Below, piece by piece: positions 52,722 to 61,406 of a stretch of 64,000 nucleotides of DNA. This stretch comes from Methyloradius palustris (GTDB lineage Bacteria; Pseudomonadota; Gammaproteobacteria; Burkholderiales; Methylophilaceae), in contig NZ_AP024110.1 of assembly GCF_019703875.1 (NCBI RefSeq), positions 2,418,001 to 2,482,000 on the forward strand. The letters run 5' to 3'. A model generated the notes under the pieces. That model had not been told where the DNA came from and searched no databases. It worked only from the letters and a program-made list of their open reading frames with translations. Made by a program: the position numbers and the translations under genes. How positions within the stretch are numbered: position 1 is the stretch's first letter; the number at the start of each line of letters is the position of its first letter.

Positions 52722-53024
52722 TCATGGAATGGGTTGGTGGACAGTAACAAGTTTCGTTCCATCTGGGAAAGTCGCTTCAATCTGGATATCGGGAATCATC
52801 TCGGGAATACCTTCCATCACGTCATCACGTGTGAGTAAAGTAGCGCCATATCCCATAAGATATGCCACAGTCTGGCCATCGCGAGCGCCTTCCATGATGG
52901 CGGCAGAAATATAGGCAATCGCCTCGGGATAATTCAGCTTAAGGCCGCGTGCCTTGCGCCGCTCGGCCAGTAGACCAGCGGTAAAAATCAGCAATTTATC
53001 TTTTTCGCGTGGGGTAAGTTCCAT
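52722..53024 (-). CDS. ureA: Urease gamma subunit UreA
   Basis: This 100-residue subunit is a standard UreA: MELTPREKDKLLIFTAGLLAERRKARGLKLNYPEA, then EGARDGQTVAYLMGYGATLLTRDDVMEGIPEMI and FPDGTKLVTVHQPI at the end. It lies 22 bases after ureD. The order ureD-ureA-ureB-ureC-ureE-ureF-ureG is the common proteobacterial one. Confidence 0.97.
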   Translation of the reverse strand: MELTPREKDKLLIFTAGLLAERRKARGLKLNYPEAIAYISAAIMEGARDGQTVAYLMGYGATLLTRDDVMEGIPEMIPDIQIEATFPDGTKLVTVHQPIP

Positions 53025-53046
53025 AATTCTATTCTCTCAAATTCAA

Positions 53047-53925
53047 TCAAGTGCTCCAGATGCGTGGTCTGGAACTTTGTCTTGTGGCATACCAAGGCCG
53101 TAGTATGTGCCACAACGCTTCAAAATACTGTCGCGCGGATTGCGCTGAATGGCCAATATAACGTGCAGAAAAAATCTGCGGTAATGCTGTCAGGCCAATT
53201 TTTGAGGACTGACCTGCCGAAACTTCTCTACAAGCTGCAATGATCTCTGCTGGCACAGCACCTGCCGCAACGACGAAACTGGCACTCACTACCTGCCCGC
53301 GCAAACCAGCCATTGAAGCAAACGCTCGACTTTGTGGTGATAGATTTGTGCGCTCGTTCCAGATCAATTGATTGTTGCGCCTGATGGCCAAACGTTGATT
53401 GAGCTTACCTTGCAGCCATTCTTCATTGCTGGCTTGACGGCCAAAACAGAGAATATCCCACCCAGCAAACACAGCCTGTCCACCGAGATTAATCTCTGCT
53501 GATAAGGCAGTGTCCGAACCCTCAAACAATATATTCTCTTGCGGTAGCCACTCCAGTATCGCACTATCTTGTAAATCAAAATTCAGTTGCTGGCTGGCCT
53601 GCCGACCGTTGGACTTGTACCACTTTCCTGCACCTGGCGTGGTGAGCAGCACATGTGAGTGATTACTTTGCTGCACATTGAGCGTTAAGGCATCACCGCC
53701 AGCAACACCGCCCGGCGGGTGCACGATAATCGCATGGCTGACGACCTCACCTTCTGGATACAACACTTTCTGGATGACCAAAGGGCCTTCATGCTGCTTA
53801 CGGGCTAATACCGTGCGTCCATTTTTCTCTACGAAATCCAGGCTTAGTTTTGCGCGCCAGTTGAGGCTAGCAACTGCTGCTTGTCTTGCCGACAATTCTG
53901 ACTGCTGTAAATAGGCATCATCCAT
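53047..53925 (-). CDS. ureD: Urease accessory protein UreD
   Basis: UreD is the first protein to bind apo-urease and helps pass nickel. The 292-residue protein shows LNWRAKLSLDFVEKNGRTVLARKQHEGPLVIQKVLYPEG and IVHPPGGVAGGDALTLNV, which are family signatures, then LTTPGAGKWYKSNGRQA. The ATG at 53925 is preferred to a GTG two codons earlier at 53931. It follows urtE by about 50 bases, joining the transporter and urease parts. Confidence 0.94.
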   Translation of the reverse strand: MDDAYLQQSELSARQAAVASLNWRAKLSLDFVEKNGRTVLARKQHEGPLVIQKVLYPEGEVVSHAIIVHPPGGVAGGDALTLNVQQSNHSHVLLTTPGAGKWYKSNGRQASQQLNFDLQDSAILEWLPQENILFEGSDTALSAEINLGGQAVFAGWDILCFGRQASNEEWLQGKLNQRLAIRRNNQLIWNERTNLSPQSRAFASMAGLRGQVVSASFVVAAGAVPAEIIAACREVSAGQSSKIGLTALPQIFSARYIGHSAQSARQYFEALWHILRPWYATRQSSRPRIWST

Positions 53926-53976
53926 CAACACATATTGCCACGAATCTGGGTCAGTTCGTAATATTGGAAGCAGAAA

Positions 53977-54675
53977 CTATAGCGCAACAAAGTTACGGAT
54001 ATTGTCTTTTTCCATATCTTCGCCCAGACCGTTTTTCACCACTTGGCCGCGTGACATCACCAGATAATGATCAGCCAGCGCCTCGGCGAAATCGTAATAT
54101 TGTTCTACCAGCAGAATCGCCATATCACCACGCTCAGAAAGCATTTTGATCACGCGTTCGATGTCTTTGATAATAGAAGGCTGAATGCCTTCAGTCGGCT
54201 CATCGAGTATCAATAATTTAGGCCGAGAAATCAGCGCGCGGGCAATCGCCAATTGTTGTTGTTGCCCGCCAGAAAGATCGCCGCCACGTCTATACAGCAT
54301 CTGCTTCAGCACGGGGAACATGTCATAAATGTCTTCAGGTATCTGCGATGCCGCTTTGCCTTTCACTACAGCCAAACCCATGTGCAAATTTTCTTCTACC
54401 GTAAGGCGGCTGAATATCTCACGGCCTTGTGGCACATAGGCCATGCCTAAAGCGGCACGTTCGTATGGTTTGAGGTTGGTAATGTCTTTACCATCCAGAA
54501 AAATGTGGCCCGTTTTAACAGGCAACACGCCCATCAGGCATTTGAGTAAGGTGGTTTTTCCTACACCGTTACGGCCTAGCAATACGGTACAGGCACTCAT
54601 AGGCGCAGCAAGTGAAACATCACGAAGAATCTGGCTGCCGCCGTAGAATTGGTTGATGGCTTTTACTTCTAACAT
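53977..54675 (-). CDS. urtE: Urea ABC transporter ATP-binding protein UrtE
   Basis: UrtE is a LivF-type ATPase of the urea importer. The 232-residue protein has Walker A GRNGVGKTT, signature LSGGQQQQLAIARAL and Walker B LLILDEPTEGIQPS. The start LEVKAINQFYGGSQIL is typical for UrtE. It follows urtD by a few bases and is the last transporter gene before ureD. Confidence 0.95.
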   Translation of the reverse strand: MLEVKAINQFYGGSQILRDVSLAAPMSACTVLLGRNGVGKTTLLKCLMGVLPVKTGHIFLDGKDITNLKPYERAALGMAYVPQGREIFSRLTVEENLHMGLAVVKGKAASQIPEDIYDMFPVLKQMLYRRGGDLSGGQQQQLAIARALISRPKLLILDEPTEGIQPSIIKDIERVIKMLSERGDMAILLVEQYYDFAEALADHYLVMSRGQVVKNGLGEDMEKDNIRNFVAL

Positions 54676-54680
54676 ATTGA

Positions 54681-55502
54681 TTAGCGCCCCAAATAAACTT
54701 CTATGACTTGTTCGTTAGACTGCACTTGCTCCATCGAACCCTCAGCAAGCACGCTGCCTTGATGCAGCACGGTCACTTTGCGTGCGATGCTATTTACGAA
54801 ATCCATGTCGTGTTCAACCACCATAATTGAATGCTTGCCTGCCAGGCTATTTAACAACTCGGCAGTACGTTCGGTTTCATGATCGGTCATACCGGCCACA
54901 GGCTCATCCAGCAGCAAAAGTTTAGGTTCTTGCGCCAGCAACATGCCGATTTCAAGCCACTGTTTTTGCCCGTGCGATAACAAGCCTGAGCGCATTTTGT
55001 GGGAATCTTGCAGGTTGATGGTAGTGAGAATTTCGGCAATACGGTCCAGCTGCTCGCCAGAAAGCTTGCCGAATAATGAGTTCCAGATACCTTTATCAGT
55101 CTTCATCGCCAATTCGAGATTTTCAAATACCGTATGGTTTTCAAACACCGTTGGCTTCTGAAATTTACGTCCGATGCCAGCCTGCGCAATTTGCGGCTCG
55201 GTCATCTTGGAGCAATCCATGGTTTGCCCAAAAAACACCGTGCCTGTATCTGGCCGCGTTTTGCCAGTGATGACGTCCATCATGGTGGTCTTACCGGCGC
55301 CATTAGGGCCGATAATGCAGCGTAGTTCGCCTACATCAATTGATAGCGATAATTTGTTAAGTGCCCTGAATCCATCAAAACTAACGGTGATGTCTTCCAG
55401 ATAAAGCACCACACCATGCGTGGTATCTAGCACACCAGGCTGGTAGAGACTGCCACTCCCACGAACGTCAGTGGCAGGTTGCGAAATACTATTTTCAACC
55501 AT
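54681..55502 (-). CDS. urtD: Urea ABC transporter ATP-binding protein UrtD
   Basis: UrtD is the LivG-type ATPase of the urea importer. The 273-residue protein has Walker A GPNGAGKTTMMDVITGKTRPD, the characteristic GIGRKFQKPTVFENHTVFENL, signature LSHGQKQWLEIGMLL and Walker B LLLLDEPVAGMTDHETERTAELL. The first 30 residues are an extra tail. Its start overlaps the urtC stop (TAATG). Confidence 0.95.
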   Translation of the reverse strand: MVENSISQPATDVRGSGSLYQPGVLDTTHGVVLYLEDITVSFDGFRALNKLSLSIDVGELRCIIGPNGAGKTTMMDVITGKTRPDTGTVFFGQTMDCSKMTEPQIAQAGIGRKFQKPTVFENHTVFENLELAMKTDKGIWNSLFGKLSGEQLDRIAEILTTINLQDSHKMRSGLLSHGQKQWLEIGMLLAQEPKLLLLDEPVAGMTDHETERTAELLNSLAGKHSIMVVEHDMDFVNSIARKVTVLHQGSVLAEGSMEQVQSNEQVIEVYLGR

Positions 55503-56671
55503 TATGCTTGCCCCGCTTCTCCGTCAACTGCGTTGCTTGGTAACTCATTTTCTGTCTTCTTGGCTTTTAGTTTTGACTTCACTTTTCCAAATAAACCTAA
55601 TACCCCTTGCGGTAAGTAGAGCGTTGCCAAGACAAACAACAAGCCTAAAAAGTACAGCCAATATTCAGGGAATGCCTGGGTAAAGTAGCTCTTGGCACCA
55701 TTCACAATACCCGCACCCAACAATGGCCCAATCAGCGTGCCACGACCGCCGACCGCTGCCCAGATAGCAATTTCAATGGAGTTGGCTGGTGACATCTCGC
55801 TGGGGTTGATGATGCCAACCTGCGGCACATATAAAGCCCCTGCAATACCGCAAATGACTGCAGAAAATGTCCAGATCGCCAGCTTGTAATGCAGCGGGTT
55901 GTAGCCAGAGAACATCACTCGGGATTCTGCATCGCGTATAGCTGTGAGCACGCGGCCAAATTTACTGGTCACGATTGCACGCGAAATAATCAGGAAAGCA
56001 ACCAGCAATATGCCTGTAATCACAAACAAGGCCATGCGCATTTGCCCAGTAGTAATTGGGATATCCAGCAGGCGCTTGAAATCGGTAAAGCCATTATTAC
56101 CGCCAAAGCCTGTTTCATTGCGGAAGAACAGCAGCATGAAAGCGTATGTCATGGCTTGCGTGATGATAGAAAAATAAACACCCTTGATGCGTGACCTAAA
56201 GGCAAAGTAACCGAAGATAAAAGCCAACACGCCCGGCACCAACACCACGAGCAGCAAGGCAAACCAGAAGTGATCCGTCATCGCCCAATACCAAGGGTAA
56301 GTCTTCCAATCCAAGAACACCATAAAGTCTGGCAGATTGCTATGGTAGCTACCATCGGTGCCAATCTGGCGCATCAAGTACATACCGAATGCATAGCCAC
56401 CCAGCGCAAAAAACAGGCCGTGACCTAAACTTAATATGCCTGTGTAGCCCCAAACCAAGTCCATCGCCAAGGCGACAAAGGCGTAACAAAGTATCTTGCC
56501 GCAGAGCGCTACGGTGTAATCGGAGATATAAAAAACACTGGTTTCTGGCACCAGCAAATTAAAAACGGGGAACACCACACAGACAACAGCCAGTGCTATC
56601 GCCAGCGCCAACCAGGCTTTACTGCTGTAAAGCCGATGTACCAGCGTTGGTTGCGGAAATTTCTCATGCAT
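55502..56671 (-). CDS. urtC: Urea ABC transporter permease UrtC
   Basis: UrtC is a LivM-type permease of the urea importer. The 389-residue protein has about ten membrane segments and the features MDLVWGYTGILSLGHGLFFALGGYAFGMYLMRQ and AIRDAESRVMFSGYNPLHYKLAIWTFSA. AIWAAVGGRGTLIGPLLGAGIVNGAKSYF is at the C-terminal part. The gap to urtB upstream (about 200 bases) is filled by a repeat. Confidence 0.95.
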   Translation of the reverse strand: MHEKFPQPTLVHRLYSSKAWLALAIALAVVCVVFPVFNLLVPETSVFYISDYTVALCGKILCYAFVALAMDLVWGYTGILSLGHGLFFALGGYAFGMYLMRQIGTDGSYHSNLPDFMVFLDWKTYPWYWAMTDHFWFALLLVVLVPGVLAFIFGYFAFRSRIKGVYFSIITQAMTYAFMLLFFRNETGFGGNNGFTDFKRLLDIPITTGQMRMALFVITGILLVAFLIISRAIVTSKFGRVLTAIRDAESRVMFSGYNPLHYKLAIWTFSAVICGIAGALYVPQVGIINPSEMSPANSIEIAIWAAVGGRGTLIGPLLGAGIVNGAKSYFTQAFPEYWLYFLGLLFVLATLYLPQGVLGLFGKVKSKLKAKKTENELPSNAVDGEAGQA

Positions 56672-56732
56672 GGTTTTGCTTCCTTATTACTAATGCGTTA
56701 TTGGCAGCTAATAATCTGATTTGATACTTAAA

Positions 56733-56874
56733 GAAACGCGGAATAAGTCGTTGAGCGGGATGAAGTGCAAGGCGCACGGAACGCAGGAACCGAGACAGTA
56801 CATAGAGTACGGCGAGGTTGCGAGTACCGCGCAACGCAGCAATTCGCCCGCGCAGACACTTATTCCGTGTTTCC
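56733..56874. repeat. Dispersed repeat, copy C in the urt operon
   Basis: This 142-bp copy has well-kept ends: GAAACGCGGAATAAGT at the left and GAAACACGGAATAAGT as the reverse complement of the right, a 16-bp inverted repeat with one difference. TTAA is present at both outer edges, at the right as part of the urtB stop codon. Its centre carries GTTGCG-N7-CGCAAC. It separates urtB from urtC and is nearly identical in its core to copy A at 23693. Confidence 0.87.
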
Positions 56875-58524
56875 TTAATCAATTTGCCGACCTTTGAATG
56901 CAAACAACCCTTGCGGACGTTTCTGGATAAAGATAACCACCATAACCAAAATGAATATCTTGGCCAGCACCGCACCAGCAAAGCCTTCCAGCACTTTGCT
57001 TAAAATGCCCAGGCCCATCGCTGCATAAACAGCACCCGCCAATTGGCCCACACCACCCAATACCACCACGATGAATGAATCCACAATATAGCTTTGGCCT
57101 AATGCAGGGCCTACGTTACCAATCTGCGAGAGAGCAACGCCTGCCAGGCCCGCAATACCAGAACCCAAACCAAAAGCTAGCGCATCGATCTTGCTGGTGT
57201 TCACCCCTATGCAACTCGCCATACCGCGATTCTGGGTTACTGCGCGGATAAACAAGCCAAGGCGGGTTTTGCTGATCATGAGCCAGACTAATAACAGCAC
57301 ACCAATCGCAAATGCGATAATCAGTATGCGGTTGTAAGGCAGTACTAAGTTAGATGCGAATTCGATACCCCCAGACATCCAGGCTGGGTTTTCCACGCTT
57401 ACGTTCTGTGCGCCAAAGATGGTACGAACGGCTTGGATAAGAATAAGACTGACACCCCATGTGGCCAATAATGTTTCGAGTGGGCGGCCATATAAAAAAC
57501 GAATGACGGTTTTTTCAAGCACAATGCCAACCAGCGCAGTAATGATAAAGGCCGCTGGAATGGCTGCCAGCAGGTACCACTGGAATCCGCCAGGAAAATG
57601 CTGAATAAATATGTTTTGCACAGCGTAAGTAACGTAGGCACCTATCATCATCATTTCACCGTGCGCCATGTTGATCACACCCATCAGGCCATACGTCACG
57701 GCCAGGCCAAGTGCGGCAAGCAGCAAAATACTGCCCAAGCTAATGCCTGTAAATAACTGGCCTAATCTATCAAACAGGGCAAGGTGGCTATCGATAGATT
57801 TCAGCGCATCTTGTATAGCTGTTTTGACTTCTGGATCCGTTTCTCCATCGGGCGCCAAGCGGGTAGATAACATTTGTTTGATATTGGCATTGGTGGCTTT
57901 TGACAAAGCTTCTGCAGCAGCTAAGCGAGTGGCTTTATCTGGGCTGGTCAGCTCAATACTGGAGCGCACTTCAGCCAGTGCATCGTGGATTTTAGATTCG
58001 GTCTCTTTGGCTTCCACTTGTTTGATAATCGCCAAGCGTGCGTCATTTGCCTCTGTTCCAAGTAAGGATTTAGCGGCATCCAGACGTACTTTGGGGTCAG
58101 TAGATAAAAGGTTGAGTGTGGCGATTGCTGCATCCAACTCTGAACCCATCTGGTTATTGTTCACTACGTCATCTGCATCTTCAGGTAGATCAACTGGCTT
58201 GCCAGTCAGTGCATCTATGGTCGCTTCATCAGTGACGATATAGACGCTCTTACCTTTAGTTTTGACTGCATCATCTTGCAGTTGCTGTAAAAATGGAATG
58301 GCACTCATGTCACCTTTGGCCATCACAGTGTTTAATACGGCAATTCGGGGCTCGTTATCGCCTATCGCCAAGCCTATAATTTCATCGCTAGTTAATGCTG
58401 AAGCGTTTGCAGAAGCCAGTAACATCACTATTGAAAAACCCATCATTAAACGATGAATAACTGCTGATGAAACTGCCGCAAAACGGTGTTTGAATCGGAT
58501 GGAAAATAACTGACTTGATGGCAT
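56875..58524 (-). CDS. urtB: Urea ABC transporter permease UrtB
   Basis: UrtB is a LivH-type permease of the urea importer with the long N-terminal extension known for this subunit. The 549-residue protein has a signal-like segment (about 22-44), a soluble helical part of about 200 residues (to about 250), then LivH membrane segments. GLMGVINMAHGEMMMIGAYVTYAVQ and GRPLETLLATWGVSLILIQ are diagnostic, as is GLGSGIAGLAGVALSQIGNVGPALGQSYIVDSF. Its stop codon touches repeat copy C. Confidence 0.95.
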   Translation of the reverse strand: MPSSQLFSIRFKHRFAAVSSAVIHRLMMGFSIVMLLASANASALTSDEIIGLAIGDNEPRIAVLNTVMAKGDMSAIPFLQQLQDDAVKTKGKSVYIVTDEATIDALTGKPVDLPEDADDVVNNNQMGSELDAAIATLNLLSTDPKVRLDAAKSLLGTEANDARLAIIKQVEAKETESKIHDALAEVRSSIELTSPDKATRLAAAEALSKATNANIKQMLSTRLAPDGETDPEVKTAIQDALKSIDSHLALFDRLGQLFTGISLGSILLLAALGLAVTYGLMGVINMAHGEMMMIGAYVTYAVQNIFIQHFPGGFQWYLLAAIPAAFIITALVGIVLEKTVIRFLYGRPLETLLATWGVSLILIQAVRTIFGAQNVSVENPAWMSGGIEFASNLVLPYNRILIIAFAIGVLLLVWLMISKTRLGLFIRAVTQNRGMASCIGVNTSKIDALAFGLGSGIAGLAGVALSQIGNVGPALGQSYIVDSFIVVVLGGVGQLAGAVYAAMGLGILSKVLEGFAGAVLAKIFILVMVVIFIQKRPQGLFAFKGRQID

Positions 58525-58553
58525 AAGAACTCTCGGTCATGTTCACACAGAAA

Positions 58554-58579
58554 CCGCTACGGGGGTTAGCCCGTAGCGG
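58554..58579 (-). terminator. Intercistronic hairpin between urtA and urtB
   Basis: A 10-bp perfect stem CCGCTACGGG/CCCGTAGCGG with a 6-base loop lies in the urtA-urtB gap. It has no long T-run, so it may act as a weak terminator or protect the urtA message. High expression of the binding protein relative to the permeases would follow. Confidence 0.6.
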
Positions 58580-58736
58580 CGTTTCGTACATTTACTACTG
58601 ATAAAACAGAATGTGCTTAAGCATTTGTTTTATTACTTTGCTACTTGTTTGCTGCTGTTATTACCAAGCAATTTATCTGCTTGCTTGTGTTGCATGTTTT
58701 ACTGCTTTTATACTTCGCCTACCTTAACTTCAAGCC

Positions 58737-60005
58737 TTACTTAACTTCAGGCTCATCTGGCTTTTTGTCATTGCCAGCAATGTATGGGCTCCAAGGTTGC
58801 GCCTTAATTGGGCCTGGTGTTTTCCACACCACTTTGAATTGACCATCAGCCTTGATTTCGCCAATAAACACTGGTTTGTGCAAGTGATGGTTTTTCTCAT
58901 CCATGGTTGAAACAAAGCCACCTGGTGCAGGGAAGGTTTGGCCAGCCATTGCAGCAATTACTTTGTCAGTATCAGTGCTCTTGGCTTTTTCAACTGCTTG
59001 CGCCCACATATGGATACCGATGTAAGTCGCTTCCATTGGGTCATTGGTTAAAGGCTTGTCAGCGGTTGGCAATTTCTTAGCCTTGGCATAAGCAGACCAT
59101 TCCTTGATCCAGGCAGCATTGGTTGGATTCTTGATGCTCATGAAGTAGTTCCATGCAGCCAAGTTACCGACTAGTGGCTTGGTATCAACACCGCGCAACT
59201 CTTCTTCACCCACTGAGAAAGCAACAACAGGTACGTCTTTCGCCTTCAAGCCAGCATTGCCCAGCTCTTTGTAGAACGGAACGTTAGAGTCACCATTGAT
59301 GGTAGAAACCACGGCTGTTTTACCACCAGCTGAGAATTTCTTGATGTTAGCCACAATGGTTTGGTAATCGCTGTGACCAAATGGTGTGTACTCTTCCATG
59401 ATGTTGTCATCAGTGATGCCTTTAGAGTGCAGGAATGAACGCAGAATCTTGTTGGTGGTACGTGGGTAAACATAGTCAGTACCCAGCAATACAAAGCGCT
59501 TAGCTCCGCCGCCTTCTTTGCTCAGCAGGTATTCAACAGCCGGGATAGCCTGCTGGTTAGGTGCTGCACCAGTGTAGAACACGTTCTTTTCCAGCTCTTC
59601 ACCTTCATACTGCACTGGATAGAACAACAGGCCATTCAACTCTTTGTAAACTGGCAATACAGATTTACGTGATACAGAAGTCCAGCAACCGAAAGTCACG
59701 GCCACTTTGTCTTGTGTCAACAATTGGCGAGCCTTGGTAGCGAATAAAGGCCAGTCTGAAGCTGGGTCAACGACCACAGGTTCAAGCTGCTTACCAAGCA
59801 CGCCACCCTTTTTGTTGATCTCATCAATCGTCATCAGCGCCATGTCTTTCAGCGCTGTTTCAGAAATAGCCATAGTGCCTGAGAGTGAGTGAAGAACACC
59901 TACCTTGATGGTGTCAGCGGCTTGTGCAAATTGCACAGCACCGATCATGGCAACGCTAGCTGCAATGACTGACATCGTTTTAATGAATGTGCGACGATTT
60001 TGCAT
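58737..60005 (-). CDS. urtA: Urea ABC transporter substrate-binding protein UrtA
   Basis: UrtA is the periplasmic urea-binding protein. The 422-residue precursor has a twin-arginine-like N-terminus NRRTFIKTMSVIAAS, so export could be by Tat. LHSLSGTMAISETALKDMALMTIDEINKKGGVLG is the family start. TFGCWTSVSRKSVLPVYKELNGLLFYPVQYEGEE and LGTDYVYPRTTNKILR are UrtA signatures. It is the second gene after the porin and is separated from it by a hairpin. Confidence 0.96.
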   Translation of the reverse strand: MQNRRTFIKTMSVIAASVAMIGAVQFAQAADTIKVGVLHSLSGTMAISETALKDMALMTIDEINKKGGVLGKQLEPVVVDPASDWPLFATKARQLLTQDKVAVTFGCWTSVSRKSVLPVYKELNGLLFYPVQYEGEELEKNVFYTGAAPNQQAIPAVEYLLSKEGGGAKRFVLLGTDYVYPRTTNKILRSFLHSKGITDDNIMEEYTPFGHSDYQTIVANIKKFSAGGKTAVVSTINGDSNVPFYKELGNAGLKAKDVPVVAFSVGEEELRGVDTKPLVGNLAAWNYFMSIKNPTNAAWIKEWSAYAKAKKLPTADKPLTNDPMEATYIGIHMWAQAVEKAKSTDTDKVIAAMAGQTFPAPGGFVSTMDEKNHHLHKPVFIGEIKADGQFKVVWKTPGPIKAQPWSPYIAGNDKKPDEPEVK

Positions 60006-60034
60006 TTAAAACTCCTAATTAAATATTCAAAAAT

Positions 60035-60059
60035 GCGGCAAGCAATCTAGGCTTGCCGC
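60035..60059 (-). terminator. Attenuator-like hairpin between porin and urtA
   Basis: A 9-bp stem GCGGCAAGC/GCTTGCCGC with a 7-base loop lies 13 bases after the porin stop. On the minus strand it is followed by an AT-rich stretch with TTTTT. It could partly stop transcription after the abundant porin gene. Confidence 0.7.
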
Positions 60060-60072
60060 TAGTGTTTGTGAT

Positions 60073-61194
60073 TTAGAACTGGAACTGCATCGCTACGTTG
60101 ATTGCGTTGATGTCTTTGCTCGCAGTCACTTCCGTATTGGAATAGAAGCCACTGACTTGGGCGTTATAGCCATCAATGATATAAGCGGTACCAAGGTCAT
60201 ACTTCTTGGTATCTACACTACTATCAGCTTGGAATTTCTGCCAACGGACAAATGGCTGGAATTGGCCCCAACCCACTTTTTCATTAAAGATATATCCAGC
60301 CGCTGCTGAATATGCCTTACCTTGTTCACTTAAAAATACGTCATCGTTATCGTAGTCGTAGTAAGCGGCTTCTATTGAAATTGCGCCAGGGCCAACATCT
60401 TTCTTTTCCAAAAGAAAATCAACACTGTATGAATTGTAATCACCGGTTTTTGTAAGTGAGTAAGCGCCGCCGCCTTGAGTTCTGCCAGCAATACCTATCG
60501 CTAGAATGTCTTTGGCACCAAGATAATTACCTGTGCCATAGTAGCCAGGCTCAGCATCCCAAAAGTCATACTGCAATCTACCTGCATACATAAGCTCATC
60601 GCTGCCTGTACGAGTACCTAGGGTAAGGCCACTGAGCTTATAGGCATTATTACCTTCAAAAGCACCGAAGGAATATCCCAATTTTCCATCAAGCAATGTA
60701 CCAACCAAGGCAACACCATCATCTCGCCCAATATACCCTCCGTTATAACCATAACGTGAAGCAACACTTGCCCAATAGCCACCACCTAATGAATAGTAAG
60801 GTCCTGCCAAGTTAGCGCGATCACTAGGGGATAAGAAACGACCAGCCCAGATTGTTAATTCTGGTAAAACTTCTATCTGAACGTTGCCATCAATGACTTG
60901 AAACGTGCTGTTACCACCTGATTTTTCAGTATTTAACATGCCTTTGATGTACTTATTTACTGAGCCAGATAGATATAAACGAGCACTATCTAAATTAAAA
61001 TCATTAGTGTCAGATGTGCCACCATTTGGCGCATTGCTACCTGTAAAGGAACCACGCATACCGAAACCAACACTGACGTATTTATCTTCACCAAAAGTAA
61101 TGGTGCCGCCCGCATTGGCGTTGTATGCAGGGATGCTACAGGCAGCAATGACTGCTGCCAATAAAATGCTTTTGTTAAGTCTGAATGTCATCAT
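60073..61194 (-). CDS. FmdC-like outer-membrane porin
   Basis: This 373-residue protein has a signal peptide ending about residue 28 (NANA then GGTITF) and a beta-rich mature part that ends in QFQF, a C-terminal Phe typical of outer-membrane barrels. GEDKYVSVGFGMRGSFTGSNAPNGG and DSARLYLSGSVNKYIKGMLNTEKSGG resemble FmdC, the amide- and urea-regulated porin of Methylophilus methylotrophus. It heads the urt-ure run and likely lets urea or short amides cross the outer membrane. FmdC identity is from memory and not checked. Confidence 0.78.
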   Translation of the reverse strand: MMTFRLNKSILLAAVIAACSIPAYNANAGGTITFGEDKYVSVGFGMRGSFTGSNAPNGGTSDTNDFNLDSARLYLSGSVNKYIKGMLNTEKSGGNSTFQVIDGNVQIEVLPELTIWAGRFLSPSDRANLAGPYYSLGGGYWASVASRYGYNGGYIGRDDGVALVGTLLDGKLGYSFGAFEGNNAYKLSGLTLGTRTGSDELMYAGRLQYDFWDAEPGYYGTGNYLGAKDILAIGIAGRTQGGGAYSLTKTGDYNSYSVDFLLEKKDVGPGAISIEAAYYDYDNDDVFLSEQGKAYSAAAGYIFNEKVGWGQFQPFVRWQKFQADSSVDTKKYDLGTAYIIDGYNAQVSGFYSNTEVTASKDINAINVAMQFQF

Positions 61195-61223
61195 GACGCC
61201 CCTTGTAATATTGAATAGAAATT

Positions 61224-61252
61224 AAAATAAATAGGTCATGACCTGTCATCAA
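61224..61252 (-). promoter_or_regulatory. Candidate porin-urt promoter with palindrome
   Basis: On the minus strand a -35-like TTGATG (61247-61252) and a -10-like TATTTT (61224-61229) are 17 bp apart. The spacer contains the perfect 12-bp palindrome AGGTCATGACCT (61233-61244). A ribosome site AAGGGG precedes the porin ATG. The palindrome could be an operator for the urea island. Confidence 0.4.
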
Positions 61253-61406
61253 AAACTGTACAGGTATGTAACGTGGGATGAAGATTAGCGATTGCGCTTA
61301 GAAATCTAAATACGTCATATTGCGTAGATGATTGCAACAACAGCAAATGGGATTTGTGCTAATTTTGCGTGGTGATTGATAGATACTTAAATTAAACGGA
61401 ATTAAC

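Noticed and set aside
57668..58243. A 191-codon open frame opposite urtB
   Set aside because: It is antisense to the urtB N-terminal extension and low in complexity.
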